Of a stretch of 9,181 bases of DNA, positions 7,611 through 9,181 are shown one piece after another. The stretch covers positions 1-9,181 of the forward strand of contig JAKIUH010000161.1 in the NCBI GenBank assembly GCA_021647685.1, given 5' to 3'. This DNA comes from Bacteroidales bacterium. Lineage in GTDB: Bacteria > Bacteroidota > Bacteroidia > Bacteroidales > NBLH01. Below the pieces are notes generated by a model. It worked only from the letters and a program-made list of their open reading frames with translations. It was not told where the DNA came from and made no database searches. A program made the position numbers and the translations under genes. How positions within the stretch are numbered: the stretch's first letter is position 1; every line of letters begins with the position of its first letter.

Positions 7611-7641
7611 TTTGCGAATATAATTTTTCATTCTATTTTTG
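7611..7641 (+). promoter_or_regulatory. Consensus Bacteroidota promoter for tRNA-Glu and rpsT
   Basis: TTTG at 7611-7614 is followed after exactly 19 bases by TATTTTTG at 7634-7641. This is a full match to the Bacteroidota primary-sigma consensus TTTG-N19-TAnnTTTG. Transcription should begin near 7648, leaving a leader of about 34 bases before the tRNA. No comparably good promoter lies between the tRNA and rpsT, so this one probably drives both. Confidence 0.85.
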
Positions 7642-7681
7642 CAGTCCCAAAGTTAAGGAAAACTAAGGGAACGAAAGGTAC

Positions 7682-7753
7682 GGTCCGTTCGTCTAGCGGT
7701 TAGGACGCCGGGTTTTCATCCCGGTAACAGGGGTTCGATTCCCCTACGGACTG
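7682..7753 (+). tRNA. tRNA-Glu (anticodon UUC)
   Basis: A complete cloverleaf can be drawn. The acceptor arm GGTCCGT pairs with ACGGACT, its first pair being a G-U wobble. The D arm is GTCT/GGAC, the anticodon stem CCGGG/CCCGG encloses loop TTTTCAT with anticodon TTC, and the T arm AGGGG/CCCCT encloses TTCGATT. G7753 is the discriminator base. The CCA end is not encoded and must be added afterwards. A run of nine T follows directly (7755-7763) but has no separate hairpin. rpsT starts 46 bases downstream, so the tRNA is probably cut from a joint transcript. Confidence 0.97.
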
Positions 7754-7799
7754 CTTTTTTTTTGTATAAGATTTTAACATTAATTGAAAAGGTTTAAAA

Positions 7800-8051
7800 A
7801 TGGCCAATCATCAATCAGCAAAGAAGAGAATAAGACAAAGTGAGAAAAGAAGACTTGCAAATCGTTATTATGCGGTAACTACCCGTAATGCAATACGTAA
7901 GTTACGTAAAATTGAAAATAAAGAAGAGGCAAGCGAAATGTTGCCTAAGGTTACTTCTATGCTTGACAAATTAGCAAAAAAGAACATTATTCATAAAAAT
8001 AAAGCAGCTAATCTTAAATCAAAATTACAAAAGCATATTAATGCTCTGTAA
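7800..8051 (+). CDS. rpsT: 30S ribosomal protein S20
   Basis: S20 binds 16S rRNA early in 30S subunit assembly. The 83-residue protein has the normal length and the very basic, all-helical make-up of the family. It has the characteristic start MANHQSAKKRIRQSEKRR, the NAIRKL stretch, and the C-terminal HKNKAANLKSKL signature. The ATG at 7800 is preceded by AAAAGG (7787-7792), a modest ribosome binding site 7 bases away that decides the start. It lies 46 bases after tRNA-Glu with no clear promoter of its own, so it is probably cotranscribed from the promoter at 7611-7641. A strong terminator follows the TAA. Nothing is missing or altered. Confidence 0.97.
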   Translation: MANHQSAKKRIRQSEKRRLANRYYAVTTRNAIRKLRKIENKEEASEMLPKVTSMLDKLAKKNIIHKNKAANLKSKLQKHINAL

Positions 8052-8078
8052 TTTACCCAAATAGATAAAAAGACTTAA

Positions 8079-8111
8079 AAAAAGCCTTTCAACAGAGTTG
8101 AAAGGCTTTTT
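8079..8111. terminator. Bidirectional terminator between rpsT and sucC
   Basis: Perfect 15-base arms (8079-8093 and 8097-8111) close over an AGA loop. The GC-containing core GCCTTTCAAC/GTTGAAAGGC is flanked by A on the left and T on the right. On either strand the RNA forms a stem ending in a U run, so it can end both the rpsT transcript and the convergent sucC transcript, whose stops lie 28 and 35 bases away. Confidence 0.92.
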
Positions 8112-8145
8112 AATTTTAAGATTTTAAGAATCATCTTATCTGAAG

Positions 8146-9181
8146 TTATACCAACTCTTTAACCAAATCGGCAGCTTCCTGCAAAGTAATGGCAGAATGA
8201 ACTTTTAAGCCGGAACCGTCAATCAGTTCTTTGCCTTCTTTTGCATTGGTACCTTGCAAACGTACGATTACCGGAACTTTAATATCCCCGATTTTTTTAT
8301 AGGCATCAACCACACCTTGCGCAACACGGTCGCAACGAACAATACCACCAAATATATTCAATAAAATTGCTTCTACATTAGGCTCTTTCAAGATAATACG
8401 AAAACCTGCTTCCACAGTTTCGGCATTGGCTGTACCTCCAACATCAAGGAAGTTTGCAGGCTCTCCACCCGAAAGTTTAATAATATCCATAGTAGCCATA
8501 GCCAAGCCGGCACCATTTACCATACAACCTACATTTCCATCTAATTTAATAAAATTCAAATTGTATTTTCCGGCTTCCACTTCTGCAGGGTCTTCTTCGG
8601 TAAGGTCGCGCATCATGGCAAATTCTTTCTGACGATAAAGTGCATTATCATCAATATTTACTTTACAATCGGCTGCCAAAATTTTATCGTCCGAAGTTTT
8701 AAAAACAGGATTAATCTCCAACATAGAAGCATCGCTACCCTCATAAGCCTGATAAAGAGCAGATACAAATTTCACCATGCTTTTAAAAGCCTGTCCGCTA
8801 AGTCCTAAATTAAAAGCAATTTTACGCGCTTGATAAGCTTGTAAACCTATGCCCGGCTCAATTTCTTCGGTAAAAATTTTATCGGGCGTTTCGGCAGCCA
8901 CCGTTTCAATATCCATTCCGCCTTCGGGCGAATACATAATGATGTTTTTGCCAGTTGCACGATTTAATAAAACACTCATATAATATTCGGCAACATCTAT
9001 ATCCCCGTTATCATTAGGATAATAAATACTTTGTTCAACCAAAACTTTATGTACCTCTTTTCCTTCAGGTCCGGTTTGATGCGTAACTAAAGTCATTCCA
9101 AGAATTTGCTTTGCAAATTCTTCAACTTCATTCAACGACTTGGCAATTTTTACACCACCGCCTTTTCCGCGACCACCGGCA
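8146..9181 (-). CDS. sucC: Succinyl-CoA synthetase beta subunit (5' end outside window)
   Basis: SucC pairs with SucD to interconvert succinyl-CoA and succinate with formation of ATP or GTP in the TCA cycle. The frame is open to the right edge. The visible part is 345 codons with the stop, lacking roughly the first 50 residues of the usual 390-400. At the edge it reads AGGRGKGGGVK, the conserved ATP-grasp N-terminal loop. Then follow LEINPV (around 8704-8720) and AADCKVNIDDNA, which hold the Mg-nucleotide Asn and Asp, GNVGCMVNGAGLAM (8497-8538), GGEPANFLDVGG, and NIFGGIVRCD of the CoA-ligase domain. The in-frame TTG at 9133-9135 is not the start: upstream codons continue the conserved protein. 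An acidic stretch containing YYPNDNGDIDVAEYY is longer than in E. coli and fits Bacteroidota SucC. sucD would be expected nearby but lies outside this window, and it is convergent with rpsT. Confidence 0.97.
   Translation of the reverse strand, partial: AGGRGKGGGVKIAKSLNEVEEFAKQILGMTLVTHQTGPEGKEVHKVLVEQSIYYPNDNGDIDVAEYYMSVLLNRATGKNIIMYSPEGGMDIETVAAETPDKIFTEEIEPGIGLQAYQARKIAFNLGLSGQAFKSMVKFVSALYQAYEGSDASMLEINPVFKTSDDKILAADCKVNIDDNALYRQKEFAMMRDLTEEDPAEVEAGKYNLNFIKLDGNVGCMVNGAGLAMATMDIIKLSGGEPANFLDVGGTANAETVEAGFRIILKEPNVEAILLNIFGGIVRCDRVAQGVVDAYKKIGDIKVPVIVRLQGTNAKEGKELIDGSGLKVHSAITLQEAADLVKELV

Noticed and set aside
9133..9135. TTG as a possible start of sucC
   Set aside because: The codons upstream to the window edge encode AGGRGKGGGVK, a conserved part of the SucC ATP-grasp domain, so the real start lies outside the window.
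1..9181. CRISPR arrays, insertion sequences, integrases, toxin-antitoxin or defence genes
   Set aside because: No regularly spaced repeats, transposase or integrase motifs, or paired small toxin-like genes were seen on either strand.

Overview
The window carries two kinds of DNA. From about position 2,860 to the right end it looks like a chromosome of the Bacteroidota (Bacteroidetes). The tRNA-Glu/rpsT promoter is an exact match to that phylum's TTTG-N19-TAnnTTTG consensus, ribosome binding sites are weak and A-rich, and the SucC and DUF937 proteins read as Bacteroidota types. The left 2.86 kb, on the minus strand, instead holds a leucyl-tRNA synthetase and the start of an LptE lipoprotein. 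Their sequences and gene order (leuS followed directly by lptE) match the Campylobacterota (Epsilonproteobacteria). All of these taxonomic readings come from recognising family sequences, not from a search.

Layout. Positions 1-2858 (minus): leuS, complete, then lptE, running off the left edge. Positions 2859-3084: an intergenic stretch with a Bacteroidota-like promoter facing leuS and a strong hairpin that would end transcription arriving from the right. Positions 3085-3558 (minus): a small DUF937-like protein, divergent from an MFS transporter at 3613-4854 (plus). Positions 4967-7549 (plus): an 860-residue protein whose C-terminal third resembles an M48 metallopeptidase but lacks two of the three usual zinc ligands. 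Positions 7611-8051 (plus): a consensus promoter, tRNA-Glu(UUC) and rpsT (ribosomal protein S20), probably one transcript. Positions 8079-8111: a bidirectional terminator shared with the convergent sucC (8146-9181, minus, 5' end outside the window), the beta subunit of succinyl-CoA synthetase of the TCA cycle.

How they work together. leuS, tRNA-Glu and rpsT serve translation, and sucC serves central carbon metabolism. The MFS protein, the DUF937 protein and the M48-like protein are accessory genes with no visible shared pathway. The two points most worth attention are the apparently foreign leuS-lptE block, which sits behind a host-type promoter, and the degenerate M48-like protein. I saw no CRISPR array, insertion sequence, integrase, or recognisable defence or secretion system.
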